Source: Rikenellaceae bacterium (lineage in GTDB: Bacteria; Bacteroidota; Bacteroidia; Bacteroidales; UBA932). Taken from it: DNA of 64,000 bases. Positions 52,014 to 61,445 of this stretch are shown piece by piece. Numbering within the stretch: the stretch's first letter is position 1; each line of letters starts with the position of its first letter. The stretch lies in contig DPKJ01000014.1 of the NCBI GenBank assembly GCA_003542575.1, forward strand, positions 114,566-178,565. Direction: 5' to 3'. The translations under genes and the position numbers were made by a program. Below the pieces are notes generated by a model. That model ran no database searches and was not told where the DNA came from. It worked only from the letters and a program-made list of their open reading frames with translations.

Positions 52014-52928
52014 TTAAAATACAGAAATGCCAATATCGGTTGTAAATTTTTCAAGAGTGGCAATCCCTCTGTAGGAGTTGCCATTTTGATTAAGTTCGGG
52101 ACTCCACACTGCGATAGATAACTTTCCCGGAATTATTGCTACAACTCCTCCGCCTACACCGCTTTTACCGGGAAGACCAACACGATATGCAAAGTCTCCT
52201 GATTCGTTGTAAAGCCCGCAGGTCAGCAAAAGTGCATTCATCCGCTTTGCGCTTCTTTTCCCTGTAACACGTCGTCCCGAAAGTGGGTTTACTCCACCGT
52301 TTGCAAGAAAAAGAAACGAACGGGCAAGTTCGGCCGTATTCATACTTATACTGCATTGATTGCAATAGATGTCAATTATTGTGTCAACATCACTTATAAT
52401 ATTGCCAAAACTTTTCATGAAATTTGCAAGGGCTATGTTGCGGTGAGAGTGCTCAAGCTCTGACTGTGCAACCTCTTTGTCATAGTAAATATCATCCTGC
52501 GAACTTATCTCTCTTACAAAATTTAAAATTGCCTGTTTTGGTTTTGGAAATACTTGAGTAATCATGTCGGTAACTACGAGTGCCCCCGCGTTAATAAATG
52601 GATTTCTGGGAATACCCCTCTCCTGCTCAAGCTGGATAAGAGAGTTGAATGCTGTCCCTGATGGTTCTCTCCCCACTCTCTCCCAGATTTTCTCTTCAAA
52701 ATGGCCAATAGCCATAGCCAGAGTAAATACTTTGGAGATACTTTGAATCGTAAATTTTGATTTAAAATCACCTATAGAAAACTCTCCCCCCTCAAGATCA
52801 CATACCGATATTGCGTATGAGTCGGGGTTTACTTTTGAGAGTGCAGGTATATAATCAGCAACCTTTCCCTCTCCTTTGAAATTTTTAAGCTCTTTGTAAA
52901 TGTTCTCAACAACCTCTTTATACAGCAT
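52014..52928 (-). CDS. glsA: Glutaminase A
   Basis: Serine-dependent beta-lactamase-fold glutaminase of 304 residues that converts glutamine to glutamate and ammonia. The catalytic SxxK motif is FTIQSISKVF (Ser63, Lys66). NPFINAGALVV, ELARSFLFLANGGVNPLSG and GLPGKSGVGGGVVAIIPG are conserved. The ATG at 52928 is preferred to 52949 because an exact -7 box (52947-52954) overlaps the longer start. The protein has no signal peptide. Confidence 0.92.
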   Translation of the reverse strand: MLYKEVVENIYKELKNFKGEGKVADYIPALSKVNPDSYAISVCDLEGGEFSIGDFKSKFTIQSISKVFTLAMAIGHFEEKIWERVGREPSGTAFNSLIQLEQERGIPRNPFINAGALVVTDMITQVFPKPKQAILNFVREISSQDDIYYDKEVAQSELEHSHRNIALANFMKSFGNIISDVDTIIDIYCNQCSISMNTAELARSFLFLANGGVNPLSGRRVTGKRSAKRMNALLLTCGLYNESGDFAYRVGLPGKSGVGGGVVAIIPGKLSIAVWSPELNQNGNSYRGIATLEKFTTDIGISVF

Positions 52929-52946
52929 ACAAAACCGTTTATTTAA

Positions 52947-52954
52947 CAAATATA
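52947..52954 (-). promoter_or_regulatory. Candidate -7 promoter box for glsA
   Basis: Minus-strand TATATTTG, exact TAnnTTTG match, 18 bases before the ATG at 52928; it overlaps the alternative ATG at 52949 and so argues for the shorter protein. Confidence 0.4.
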
Positions 52955-52972
52955 ACCAATTATCCGGCAGAA

Positions 52973-53653
52973 CTAACGCCCGAAACGGCTGAGATTTGCA
53001 AATGAGCCCAGGAGTATAATTATGTCCTCCTCATTAAGTTTAATATCCCCCTTCTCAACATCAACAACTCTCACCTCCTTATGTTTTGCTCCAAACATAT
53101 TTATAATTTCTACTTTTCTTTTGAGGCTTATGAATTTAACTTTATGGTCAGACTTAAAGTTAATCATCGAAAGTTTGAGTCCTACAAATCTCTTTGGCAG
53201 GTACATCTGGACAATAAAAGTGTCGTCATCAAGCTTATATGAACTTAAATAGTTTTGCATATCAAGACTTAATGCATATTTTTGGGCAGCATCCTTCTCA
53301 GGAAAGATAATATGCTCTACTCCAAGAAAACTCAAAACTGTTGCATGAATTTCACTTACAGCTCTGACAATAAGCCTGTTTACCCCATACTCTTTAAAAA
53401 TAGCATAGGCCATTAGTGACTCTCCGAACTCTTTTCCGAGGGCAATAATAACACCGTCTGCACTCTCAAGCGGAAGTACACTCAGGTTATTTTTATCGGT
53501 TACATTCAGGCAGACAGCAACAGATATTTTTGATTTTATATCCTCCACCCGCTCTATGTTTCTGTCAACACCTATAACTTCATAACCCATCTGTGTGAAT
53601 CGTTCGGCCAATACTGAACCAAAGTTTCCTAAACCAACAATAATGTATTTCAT
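52973..53653 (-). CDS. ktrA: KtrA/TrkA-type potassium uptake regulatory subunit
   Basis: Cytoplasmic gating protein of 226 residues. RCK_N domain with the nucleotide-binding GLGNFG (7-12) and acidic VIGVDRNIERV strand end; RCK_C domain from about 135 (MYLPKRFVGLKLSMINF). It forms a ring under the KtrB/TrkH channel encoded 10 bases upstream. RCK_C domains of this kind are known c-di-AMP receptors in other bacteria; a c-di-AMP synthase is encoded at 61442-62233. Confidence 0.88.
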   Translation of the reverse strand: MKYIIVGLGNFGSVLAERFTQMGYEVIGVDRNIERVEDIKSKISVAVCLNVTDKNNLSVLPLESADGVIIALGKEFGESLMAYAIFKEYGVNRLIVRAVSEIHATVLSFLGVEHIIFPEKDAAQKYALSLDMQNYLSSYKLDDDTFIVQMYLPKRFVGLKLSMINFKSDHKVKFISLKRKVEIINMFGAKHKEVRVVDVEKGDIKLNEEDIIILLGSFANLSRFGR

Positions 53654-53663
53654 AAAAAGAGTT

Positions 53664-55463
53664 TTAATTAATTAATATGTCAGCTCCCGGGTACCGGTAT
53701 CTGTTTTGTGTATGCGATCTGATAAAAGCACTTAGTAAAGTTACAACGCCTACTCTGCCGGCAAACATTAAAACAGTTATGACAATTTTCCCCGCCGGCA
53801 GCAACTCTTCAGTCACCCCCATACTTAACCCTACAGTTCCTATCGCCGAAACAGCTTCGAAAAAGAGCTTTAGGGGTTCGATATCGGGGTTTGTTTTGAC
53901 AAGAATAATTTGTGCAGCTAAAATTGTCAGGAGAGAGAAAACTACAGTTGCAAATGCTCTTGTTACCGAAAGCGCCGATATCTCTCTCCCGTAAAATTCA
54001 ACCCTGTCACTACCCCTTACCAGTTGGACAGCATTTCTGATCATTAGTGCAAATGTTGTAACCTTAATCCCCCCGGCTGTAGATTGCGGAGCCCCTCCTA
54101 TCCACATAAATATCAAAACCATATAAAGGGTTACCGCTTTGAGTGCAGAGGTGTCAATGGAGTTGAATCCGGCAGTTCTTGGAGTAACAGAATTGAAGAA
54201 AGCCTGTATAATTTTATCCTCATTGCTGAATTGAGATAGTATTCCGTTCCACTCAAAAAGCAAAAGATATGTCATTCCGGCTACTATCAGAATAGCTGTT
54301 GTTCTAATTACAATAATTGAGTTCATATCCCACTCACGAACAAATCTGGTAAACTTTCTATATCTTATATACATGTAAACCTGTCTTATCCGGTGAGCGG
54401 TAATTTTGAGAATATTTGAAAAAATTGGAAACCCTATTCCACCAAAAATTATTAGAACCGAAATTATCAGGTAGAGAGGCCCTATATTAACTAGAGCAGG
54501 TTCGGCCAGATTTTGGGGCATAGTAGAGAATCCTGCATTACAAAAGGCTGAAATTGAGTGAAAAACCGAAAAATAAATTTTGTTCCACTCCTCCATCTCA
54601 AGGTGTGGAGCTGTATAAATATATATAAGAGCTGCTCCTGCAAGTTCCATTATTATTGTAACGGTAATTATTCTGGTAACAAGAGATATCAGCTTTGAAC
54701 TTCTGTTACCGGATATAATATCCTTAATTATATATTCACTGTTAACCGTAAAGCCTTGTGTAAAGAATACCGCAAAAAAAGTTGTAATGGTAATTACACC
54801 CAAGCCCCCGGTCTGTATCAGAAAAAGAACTATTAGCTGACCGCTCAGAGTAAAAGTTTCTGAAAAAGGCACTGATACAAGGCCCGTAACACATGTTGCC
54901 GAGGTAGCAGTAAAAAGTGCATCAATAAAGCTTATTCCGTTATATGTTGAATTAGGAAACAAAAGTAATGCTGTCCCGATTGTAATAATCGAAACAAAAC
55001 TCACTACAAAAATCAAATTAGGATGAACAGATTTTGATAATATTTTGACAAGTGTTCCTGATATCTCCATTATTGAGACATAGAGAAGAACTGCAATAAC
55101 AAAACGGTAGTTATAGAAAAAAGGCAAATTTACTGACTGTCCAAAAATGGTTATATCAAACACTATGAAAATTGATACGGCAAGAAAAAAAAGTGTGAAC
55201 CACCCTTTTTTAGAATAACCATATTCTGAAATAAGTCCTGCAGCCACTCTTAAAAGGTTGAGGAAGAAAAAGAAGATTAAAGCCAGTTTATAGAGATCAT
55301 ACAGGCGACTCTTAATGACATCTTCCTGTTCAAAACCAATGTTGTAAACAACAAAAATAATACTGGCGATACTAACAAAAAAGGCACCCCACGATGCTGT
55401 TGCCAGCAAGGGTGCCCTTATTTTTTTAAGTAACTCTCCTATTTTATAGAAAAGGTATCTCAC
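53664..55463 (-). CDS. ktrB: TrkH/KtrB-family potassium transporter
   Basis: Membrane potassium translocating subunit of 599 residues. The N-terminal 120 residues add helices not found in short KtrB proteins. The K+ selectivity-filter loops are visible as TATCVTGLVSV (SVT-G type), HSISAFCNAGFS, SVTPRTAGFNSID and AIGTVGLSMG. FMWIGGAPQSTAGGIK is the conserved intramembrane loop region. The start overlaps the upstream C69 peptidase gene by 4 bases. Confidence 0.9.
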   Translation of the reverse strand: MRYLFYKIGELLKKIRAPLLATASWGAFFVSIASIIFVVYNIGFEQEDVIKSRLYDLYKLALIFFFFLNLLRVAAGLISEYGYSKKGWFTLFFLAVSIFIVFDITIFGQSVNLPFFYNYRFVIAVLLYVSIMEISGTLVKILSKSVHPNLIFVVSFVSIITIGTALLLFPNSTYNGISFIDALFTATSATCVTGLVSVPFSETFTLSGQLIVLFLIQTGGLGVITITTFFAVFFTQGFTVNSEYIIKDIISGNRSSKLISLVTRIITVTIIMELAGAALIYIYTAPHLEMEEWNKIYFSVFHSISAFCNAGFSTMPQNLAEPALVNIGPLYLIISVLIIFGGIGFPIFSNILKITAHRIRQVYMYIRYRKFTRFVREWDMNSIIVIRTTAILIVAGMTYLLLFEWNGILSQFSNEDKIIQAFFNSVTPRTAGFNSIDTSALKAVTLYMVLIFMWIGGAPQSTAGGIKVTTFALMIRNAVQLVRGSDRVEFYGREISALSVTRAFATVVFSLLTILAAQIILVKTNPDIEPLKLFFEAVSAIGTVGLSMGVTEELLPAGKIVITVLMFAGRVGVVTLLSAFIRSHTQNRYRYPGADILIN

Positions 55464-57154
55464 TGTATAACTTTAAGTCTCTCTCCAGCCTCTTCCTTAA
55501 CCGCTCTTTTCCATTTTTCGTTATAGCCCGGGAACAGTGGTGATGCCGGAATATTTTTACCGCTTCCGTTGTCAATAAAGCAACCCGGCTGATTCTCCTT
55601 TTTTACATTTCCGTCAATATATTTAATAAGGAGGTATCTGTCAAGTTCTACCCATTTTTCAAAAAGGTGCTGAGCTGTATTAACAGAATAGTCTGTCAGA
55701 AACTCTCTGGCTTTCAGAGGAGATTCCTTATAGATTGACAACGCAGCAGCATCAATTGCAGAAGTTCTTTCCATAGCAGTTAGCTCATGCTCGTCTGCTG
55801 CACGTTTAATATCAACAGACATCATGTCATACCTGAGATATGCAAAATTTGAAACCCTGCTGAAAATCCAGAATGCAGCTGTTGGCGAATATTTGGTCAT
55901 GTGACCGTTACCCTCTTTGAAACATTCCGGCACCCTTAATGAAGAGGAGTATATTGGGGTAAGTGCAGAGGTCGCTGCAGCATCAACGCCAAACCATAGA
56001 ATACCTCCAATTTCATCAGGCAGCCAGTTTCTTGCCTGGCCTAACAACCAGAATCCTGTCTGTTGGGTTCCAATTGCTCTTTCGTTCGTATATTTCTGTC
56101 CGTCAACCTCAAAGTTCATAGGCCTCCATCTGTATGGCAAAGCATGTCCTCCGGCTCCGATATCTTTTGTCATGTCAAGCGCAGTTCCTTCGTAATGATC
56201 TCTCATCACATCGGCAACCATTTTAACCGTTACCTTCTCTTTTGGCTTAATGTAAAGAGGCATTCTGTTCTTTGGGTTGTGCCCCATAGCATAATCAAGG
56301 TATTCGGTATAGGCTTTATCACCAATCATACCTCCTCCTAGAATATTGAAAGCAGCCCATACCCTTGCCTCGCAACCTCTCATTCCGCTGAATGTAAGGG
56401 GAGCATAGGTGTCTGAGAAGCTGAAATCCTTATCGGCACCTTTGTATAATCCACTCTCTTTTGCAAAAGAGATCACATCGGGTGAGTAGAGGCAATTTGC
56501 AGGATCGTTTAAAGGGAATGTGGTTATTCTTGCCTGGTTTGCGTGTGCAGAAATGTATCCGTCAGGAATTCTTACTGCTACCCAAACAGCACCTTTATTA
56601 ACATTCTTTCCGTTTACCATCTTTGTTCCCTTACCAATCAACTCCATTATCCAAACCTCATCCTTGTCTGCGATAGAGAAAGATTCACCGGATGAGTAAT
56701 ATCCATAATCCTTTACAAGGTCTGCCATAACCTTTATGGCCTCTCTTGCTGTCTTTGCGCGCTGCAGGGTAACATATATAAGCGAGCCGTAATCCATAAT
56801 ACCGGTAGAGTCTTCAAGCTGTCTGAGGCCTCCAAACGTAGTTTCGGTAATTATAAGCTGATGCTCATTCATGTTCCCAACAGTTGTGTATGTTTTTGCA
56901 ATCTGAGGAATTTCACCCAGGTATTTACCTGTGTCCCATTCATAAATTCTAAGCATAGTGCCCGGTTTATGTTCTGCCCCTTTACGGAAATAGAGCTCTC
57001 CGTAGAGTTGATGTGAGTCGGCAGAATATGTTACCATCACAGAACCATCTTTGCTGGCACCCTTGGTTATGAGTACATTTGTACACGATTCACCCTTGCT
57101 TGGAAGGGCAAGTATCAAAACCGCAATTAAAATTGTAGTTAAGCCTTTTTTCAT
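55460..57154 (-). CDS. C69-family dipeptidase
   Basis: Secreted Ntn-type dipeptidase of 564 residues. The signal peptide ends at KGES, exposing Cys24 (CTNVLITKGASKDGS) as the expected N-terminal nucleophile, followed by the C69 blocks VTYSADSHQLYGELYF, MNEHQLIITETTFGG, EVWIMELIGKG and WVAVRIPDGYISAHANQARI. Length is normal. It starts a run of genes with ktrB and ktrA, coupled to ktrB by a 4-base overlap. Likely role: hydrolysis of dipeptides in the periplasm. Confidence 0.9.
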   Translation of the reverse strand: MKKGLTTILIAVLILALPSKGESCTNVLITKGASKDGSVMVTYSADSHQLYGELYFRKGAEHKPGTMLRIYEWDTGKYLGEIPQIAKTYTTVGNMNEHQLIITETTFGGLRQLEDSTGIMDYGSLIYVTLQRAKTAREAIKVMADLVKDYGYYSSGESFSIADKDEVWIMELIGKGTKMVNGKNVNKGAVWVAVRIPDGYISAHANQARITTFPLNDPANCLYSPDVISFAKESGLYKGADKDFSFSDTYAPLTFSGMRGCEARVWAAFNILGGGMIGDKAYTEYLDYAMGHNPKNRMPLYIKPKEKVTVKMVADVMRDHYEGTALDMTKDIGAGGHALPYRWRPMNFEVDGQKYTNERAIGTQQTGFWLLGQARNWLPDEIGGILWFGVDAAATSALTPIYSSSLRVPECFKEGNGHMTKYSPTAAFWIFSRVSNFAYLRYDMMSVDIKRAADEHELTAMERTSAIDAAALSIYKESPLKAREFLTDYSVNTAQHLFEKWVELDRYLLIKYIDGNVKKENQPGCFIDNGSGKNIPASPLFPGYNEKWKRAVKEEAGERLKVIQ

Positions 57155-57216
57155 TCGCTTTTGTTTTAATTAATAATAATACAGGTGTTTTATAAATAAA
57201 ACTTATCCATTTTTTA

Positions 57217-57224
57217 CAAATATA
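57217..57224 (-). promoter_or_regulatory. Candidate -7 box for the C69 dipeptidase operon
   Basis: Minus-strand TATATTTG (exact TAnnTTTG), 62 bases before the ATG at 57154. Confidence 0.32.
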
Positions 57225-57228
57225 ATAT

Positions 57229-57236
57229 TAATTTTG
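57229..57236 (+). promoter_or_regulatory. Candidate -7 box for the secreted protein gene at 57281
   Basis: TAATTTTG (exact TAnnTTTG), 44 bases before the ATG at 57281; it lies back to back with the minus-strand box at 57217-57224. Confidence 0.32.
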
Positions 57237-57280
57237 TTGGATGGCGGTCTTAAGACTACCCTCTCTAAAAAATTACCGAT

Positions 57281-57688
57281 ATGACTTACAAGCATAAAAT
57301 TTTAACTCTTTTGACCTCAATATTAATCTTTTCACCGGCATTTTCACAAAACAATCCACCGCCACAGAAAAGTCCTGTTGAGATTGCCGCAGAACAGGCA
57401 GATCGCCTTCAGATTGACCTTAAGCTAAATGACTATCAAACATTTCTTGCCGACTCCGTTCTTCAGGCCAACATAGCAGGAGTCACCCAGGAGTTCGAAA
57501 GAATGAGAGCCGGAGGTATGCAAAACCCCGACAGTTACAGAGAGGTACAGAATAAATGGAGAATTAAGACCGAGGAGGCTTTTGAAAAGTTTATGACTAC
57601 GGAACAGTTCGACAGATATTTAAGAATATCGGGTGTCTCTGCCAAGGATAGAAAGAAAAGGTTGGAGAAAAAAGAGGGAGTTAAATAG
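57281..57688 (+). CDS. Small secreted protein, possibly Spy/CpxP-like
   Basis: Protein of 135 residues with a signal peptide (LLTSILIFSPAFSQ). The mature part is helical and highly charged: a Pro-rich start (NNPPPQKSP), then two long amphipathic helices and a basic C-terminus (KDRKKRLEKKEG). LKLNDYQTFLADSVLQ and TTEQFDRYLRI are reminiscent of LTxxQ-type repeats of periplasmic Spy/CpxP chaperones, but the match is loose. It converges on the PHP phosphatase gene with an 8-base overlap. Confidence 0.65.
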   Translation: MTYKHKILTLLTSILIFSPAFSQNNPPPQKSPVEIAAEQADRLQIDLKLNDYQTFLADSVLQANIAGVTQEFERMRAGGMQNPDSYREVQNKWRIKTEEAFEKFMTTEQFDRYLRISGVSAKDRKKRLEKKEGVK

Positions 57689-58484
57689 CGGTAAAGAGCG
57701 GTTTCCTTTTTTCATAATTAACCACATATTTGTAACCCATACTTTTTAGTATGGTTATAAAGTTTTCAAACTCCTCTCCCAGTCGCTCTTTTGAGTGAGC
57801 GTCAGATCCAAGAGTTATTATCTCACCGCCAAGTTCACGGTATCTTAAAAGAATATCCCTGTCAAGAACTGGTATTGCACCATTTCTCAACCTGTAGGTA
57901 TTTGTATTTATCTCCAGAGATTTTCCGTTATATATGAGCGAACGAAAAATAGTATCAAGTACATCGGCAAAATCACGATAGCGAATTATACGTGTTTTAT
58001 ACGGAGCATATCTGGCTATGTAGTCGTAATGACCAAGCACATCAAAGTCAGGGTAAGCAACCACCATCTCTGCCATAATTTCGAGATATCTCAGGTATGC
58101 ATCTTTCTCTGTTTTCCCTTGGTAATATTCTCCCTCGTAAGGGTCAACACCATCGACAAAGTGGATGGAGGCTATTATTGTGTCAAAACTGAATTTTGAC
58201 AAAAACTCTTTTATCTCTGTGAGATTACATGGCTGAAGACCAATCTCTATCCCGGTTAAAAGTTTAACGGGTGATTTTTTTGCAACCTCACTTATCTCTG
58301 CCTGCTGCTCTGCAGGATCAAATGCAAATTTCAGGTTATCACCTGGAGCTTTAAGATCAAGGTGGTCGGTAAAAGTTACTCCTGCCAGACCAATATCCAG
58401 AGCATACTCCGCTGCTTCGGCTATGCTCATCCGACTGTCAGGCGAATAGCTGCTGTGTGTGTGAGTATCTACATATTTATTCAT
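57681..58484 (-). CDS. PHP-family histidinol-phosphatase (HisJ/HisK-like)
   Basis: Metal-dependent phosphoesterase of 267 residues. YVDTHTHSSYSPDS holds the first metal-binding His residues; VTFTDHLD, LLTGIEIGLQ, IIASIHFVDG, VLGHYDYIARY and ITLGSDAHSKE supply the rest of the trinuclear site. HisJ/HisK-type PHP phosphatases dephosphorylate histidinol phosphate. The his operon in this window lacks the HAD phosphatase domain of HisB, so this protein is the best candidate for the missing step. Other PHP roles (nucleotide or tyrosine phosphatase) are possible. Confidence 0.78.
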   Translation of the reverse strand: MNKYVDTHTHSSYSPDSRMSIAEAAEYALDIGLAGVTFTDHLDLKAPGDNLKFAFDPAEQQAEISEVAKKSPVKLLTGIEIGLQPCNLTEIKEFLSKFSFDTIIASIHFVDGVDPYEGEYYQGKTEKDAYLRYLEIMAEMVVAYPDFDVLGHYDYIARYAPYKTRIIRYRDFADVLDTIFRSLIYNGKSLEINTNTYRLRNGAIPVLDRDILLRYRELGGEIITLGSDAHSKERLGEEFENFITILKSMGYKYVVNYEKRKPLFTAI

Positions 58485-58496
58485 ACTTGTTCCGGA

Positions 58497-58910
58497 TTAT
58501 CTGCCCAACTCGACAACTTTCCACTCTTTGTCAACTTTTGAGAGCGAAAGTGTATTTTCGATTCCATTTGGAAAGCTTGGAAGTATCACAATGTAGGAAA
58601 CAATTACAGTATCCTTTTTTGAATCAGTATCTACAGATTTTATCTGCGTCTTTACTTCGGATGTCTGCTTTATTACCATATCTCTTACTCCGGCCTCAAG
58701 GGATTCAATGCTTTTAAGTGATGCGGTGAGCTCCTGGGCAAGCTCTTCTGTACAGAGCAAAGCTGCAGCGTTGTAATCTATCTTAAAAAATGCATCAAGG
58801 AACTCCTTAGCTTTCAGTTCAGCCGTCTTTTCAACTTTGTTGCAAGAAGCAATAAAGAAAACCGTCAAAATAACCAATGATACAAATGTGAATGTCAAAT
58901 ACCTTTTCAT
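58497..58910 (-). CDS. DUF4878-like lipoprotein
   Basis: Predicted lipoprotein of 137 residues with lipobox FIASC (Cys23). The mature part has the cone-shaped NTF2-like pattern of DUF4878: a helix (KAKEFLDAFFKIDYNAAALLCTE), a central helix pair and a C-terminal beta sheet ending in WKVVELG. Function unknown. It lies 15 bases after mutS2 on the same strand and 12 before the PHP gene. Confidence 0.72.
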   Translation of the reverse strand: MKRYLTFTFVSLVILTVFFIASCNKVEKTAELKAKEFLDAFFKIDYNAAALLCTEELAQELTASLKSIESLEAGVRDMVIKQTSEVKTQIKSVDTDSKKDTVIVSYIVILPSFPNGIENTLSLSKVDKEWKVVELGR

Positions 58911-58925
58911 AGTAATAAAGTTTTT

Positions 58926-61445
58926 TTAGTCTTCAAGTTTAACAATGGTAATTCCTGACCCACCCATTTGGATGCTTTCATCACGAAAAGAGCTCACTCC
59001 TCCCATTGTTTTTATATATTTCCTAATCTCTTCTCTGAGGATACCATTACCCTTTCCATGTAAAATTCTCACCTCTGAAACACCAACCATTATGGCATCA
59101 TCAATAAACCTGGTTACAATTTCCAGCGCCTGCTCGAGCCTCTCTCCCCTTATATCAATAGATGGTTTAAACTCAAGCCTTCTGTTGGTTATATCCTGGC
59201 TTTCTCTAACAGAAAATGTTTTTTTAGAACCCTTTTTTGATATATCCGAATATTCGTTATTAGAAATTTTTTCCACTTTATCGGTTGCTAAACGACTTAT
59301 TACAGAGCCAATTGCAACATTAACCGTCTTATCGTCCGTACCAAGTACCTCTCCAACCAACTCTCCACCTTTAATGCGAACCTTATCACCCTTTTTCAGA
59401 GGCAATATCTCCTCTTTTCTTTTATCAACAACAATTTCCGGCCCCTTTTGTTTTGCCGTATTGTCTCTCTCCCTGCGTTTATTGTCTCTTCTCTCCCTTC
59501 TCTGTTTAAGTAACTCCATCTTTTTGGCAATATTGTCATCTGAAACATCGTGAGATATCTCTTTGGAATCCTTAATAAAATCAGTTAGAGATTTCCTTAT
59601 GATTTTTGTCTTCTCTTTTTCGGCCTGGCTTTCGCGAATCTCTTTTATTGTTGACTCAATTCGTTTGTTCGCTTCGGCCAGCAACTGATCTGCCTCCGCT
59701 TTGGCCTTGTTTATTATAGATTTTTTCAGCTCCTGAATATCTGAGAGCTCTTTCTGATATTTGTCGGTAATATTTTCAAGAGTTCTGTCGGTGGTTTTAA
59801 TTTTTGCCAAACGCTCTTCCCATGCCCTGCGGTTTTTTGCAATTTTTTTAAGGTGACGTTCAAGGTCAACAAAGTCTGTTCCCGCTCTCTCCTCTGCCTT
59901 CTTAACGACATCTTCGGGCAAACCTATCTTTCTGGCAAGTTCAAATGCAAAGGAGCTGCCGGGAGTACCGGTTTCCAGTTTAAAAAGAGGTTTAATATTC
60001 TGAATATCAAATTGCATCCCTCCGTTTAAAACCCCCTTGCTGCTGCTAGCGTAGAATTTTAGATTTGAATAGTGGGTTGTAATTATTCCAAAACAACCCC
60101 GCCTCTCAATCTCTCCTAGAATTGCCTCCGCAATTGCACCTCCCGCAGTTGGTTCTGTTCCGGCTCCAAACTCGTCAATCAATACAAGACTTTTCTCATC
60201 TGCTCCCTCCAGAATTGCCTTCATGTTGGTCAGATGAGAACTGTAAGTACTCAGGTCATTATCAAGTGATTGCTCGTCACCTATATCAATAAAAATATTA
60301 TCAAAGAGAGTCATTTCTGAATTCTCACCTGCAGGAATCAGAAAGCCACACTGAAGCATGTATTGTAAAAGGCCTACTGTTTTTAGACATACCGATTTAC
60401 CCCCTGCATTTGGCCCGGAAATCAGCAGAATACGCCTCTCTCCATTTAATGAAAGAGTTAAAGGAACAACCTCTTTACCCTCTTTTTTAAGTGCCTTCTC
60501 CAGCAGAGGATGTCTTGCATTTCTGATGCTTAACTCCCTCTGGTCCGAAATAACCGGCATTCCGGCACCCATAGACGCAGCCAGACGTGCCTTTGCCCAA
60601 ATAAAATCGATTTTTGCAAGAATCTCAGCAGATAAAAGTAATTCAGGAGCATAAGGTCTCAGAAAATCTGAAAATTCTGCCAGAATTTTAATAATCTCCC
60701 TTTGCTCTGCAAAATGGAGCTCCTTTACAATATTGTTAAGTTCAACTATCTCAAGAGGCTCTATGTATAGGGTTTTTCCTGTAGCAGATTCATCAAGAAC
60801 AAATCCGGGAACCTTTCTTTTATTGGAGGCAGTAACAGGGAGCAACATCCTTCCGTCCCTTACGGAGACAGAGGCATCCATGTCTATGATACCCTCCTGT
60901 TGTGCATTTTTAAGAATTGAATTAATCTTTTTGGCTATTGAACCCTCTTTCTCTTTTATGGCCTTTCGAATTGCAGCAAGATCTTCGCTGGCATTATCCT
61001 TAATTTCGCCAAATCTGTCAAGCAGTGAATCAATTCTCCTTGAAATTTCAGGGAATAGAATTATTGGCTCAACCAGGTTTTTCAGATATAGATACTGATT
61101 CTCTTTCGTTTTTTTGAAAAAGAGCTGAATCTGCCTGAGTGTTTCAAGAGATGTCCTGAGCTTAATTATTGAGTTTAAATCAAGATAGTAGGATGTGTTT
61201 TCAAGTCTTGAAATAAATGCAGCAGTATCAACATAGCCCGAGTCGGGAAACCCTTTTTCCAGCATGGAGATTACTCTCATTTCGTCTGTCAGGTTGAGTC
61301 TTGATTTAAGCTCCTGATAGTTATTGCAGAAATCCGCCTCCTGAGCCATAATCTTAGCTGCCGAGGTAGAACACATAGATTCAACGGCAGATCTTATCCT
61401 GTCAAACCCAAGTTTCAGTTCAGTTCTTTCAAGGTTAATCATCAT
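58926..61445 (-). CDS. mutS2: MutS2 (Smr-domain ATPase)
   Basis: MutS-like ATPase of 839 residues without the mismatch-recognition domain. Walker A GPNAGGKS (344-351), Walker B LVLIDEFGAGTEP and the ITTHYSNLK switch lie in the ATPase. A long coiled coil follows (about 510-640), then a basic KOW-like stretch and the C-terminal Smr domain with IDIRGERLEQAL and RILHGKGNGILRE. Bacterial MutS2 suppresses recombination and rescues collided ribosomes. Its start overlaps cdaA by 4 bases. Confidence 0.93.
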   Translation of the reverse strand: MMINLERTELKLGFDRIRSAVESMCSTSAAKIMAQEADFCNNYQELKSRLNLTDEMRVISMLEKGFPDSGYVDTAAFISRLENTSYYLDLNSIIKLRTSLETLRQIQLFFKKTKENQYLYLKNLVEPIILFPEISRRIDSLLDRFGEIKDNASEDLAAIRKAIKEKEGSIAKKINSILKNAQQEGIIDMDASVSVRDGRMLLPVTASNKRKVPGFVLDESATGKTLYIEPLEIVELNNIVKELHFAEQREIIKILAEFSDFLRPYAPELLLSAEILAKIDFIWAKARLAASMGAGMPVISDQRELSIRNARHPLLEKALKKEGKEVVPLTLSLNGERRILLISGPNAGGKSVCLKTVGLLQYMLQCGFLIPAGENSEMTLFDNIFIDIGDEQSLDNDLSTYSSHLTNMKAILEGADEKSLVLIDEFGAGTEPTAGGAIAEAILGEIERRGCFGIITTHYSNLKFYASSSKGVLNGGMQFDIQNIKPLFKLETGTPGSSFAFELARKIGLPEDVVKKAEERAGTDFVDLERHLKKIAKNRRAWEERLAKIKTTDRTLENITDKYQKELSDIQELKKSIINKAKAEADQLLAEANKRIESTIKEIRESQAEKEKTKIIRKSLTDFIKDSKEISHDVSDDNIAKKMELLKQRRERRDNKRRERDNTAKQKGPEIVVDKRKEEILPLKKGDKVRIKGGELVGEVLGTDDKTVNVAIGSVISRLATDKVEKISNNEYSDISKKGSKKTFSVRESQDITNRRLEFKPSIDIRGERLEQALEIVTRFIDDAIMVGVSEVRILHGKGNGILREEIRKYIKTMGGVSSFRDESIQMGGSGITIVKLED

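Noticed and set aside
58945..59553. Plus-strand ORF of 202 residues
   Set aside because: Antisense to the MutS2 Smr region and rich in Leu/Ser; no independent evidence.
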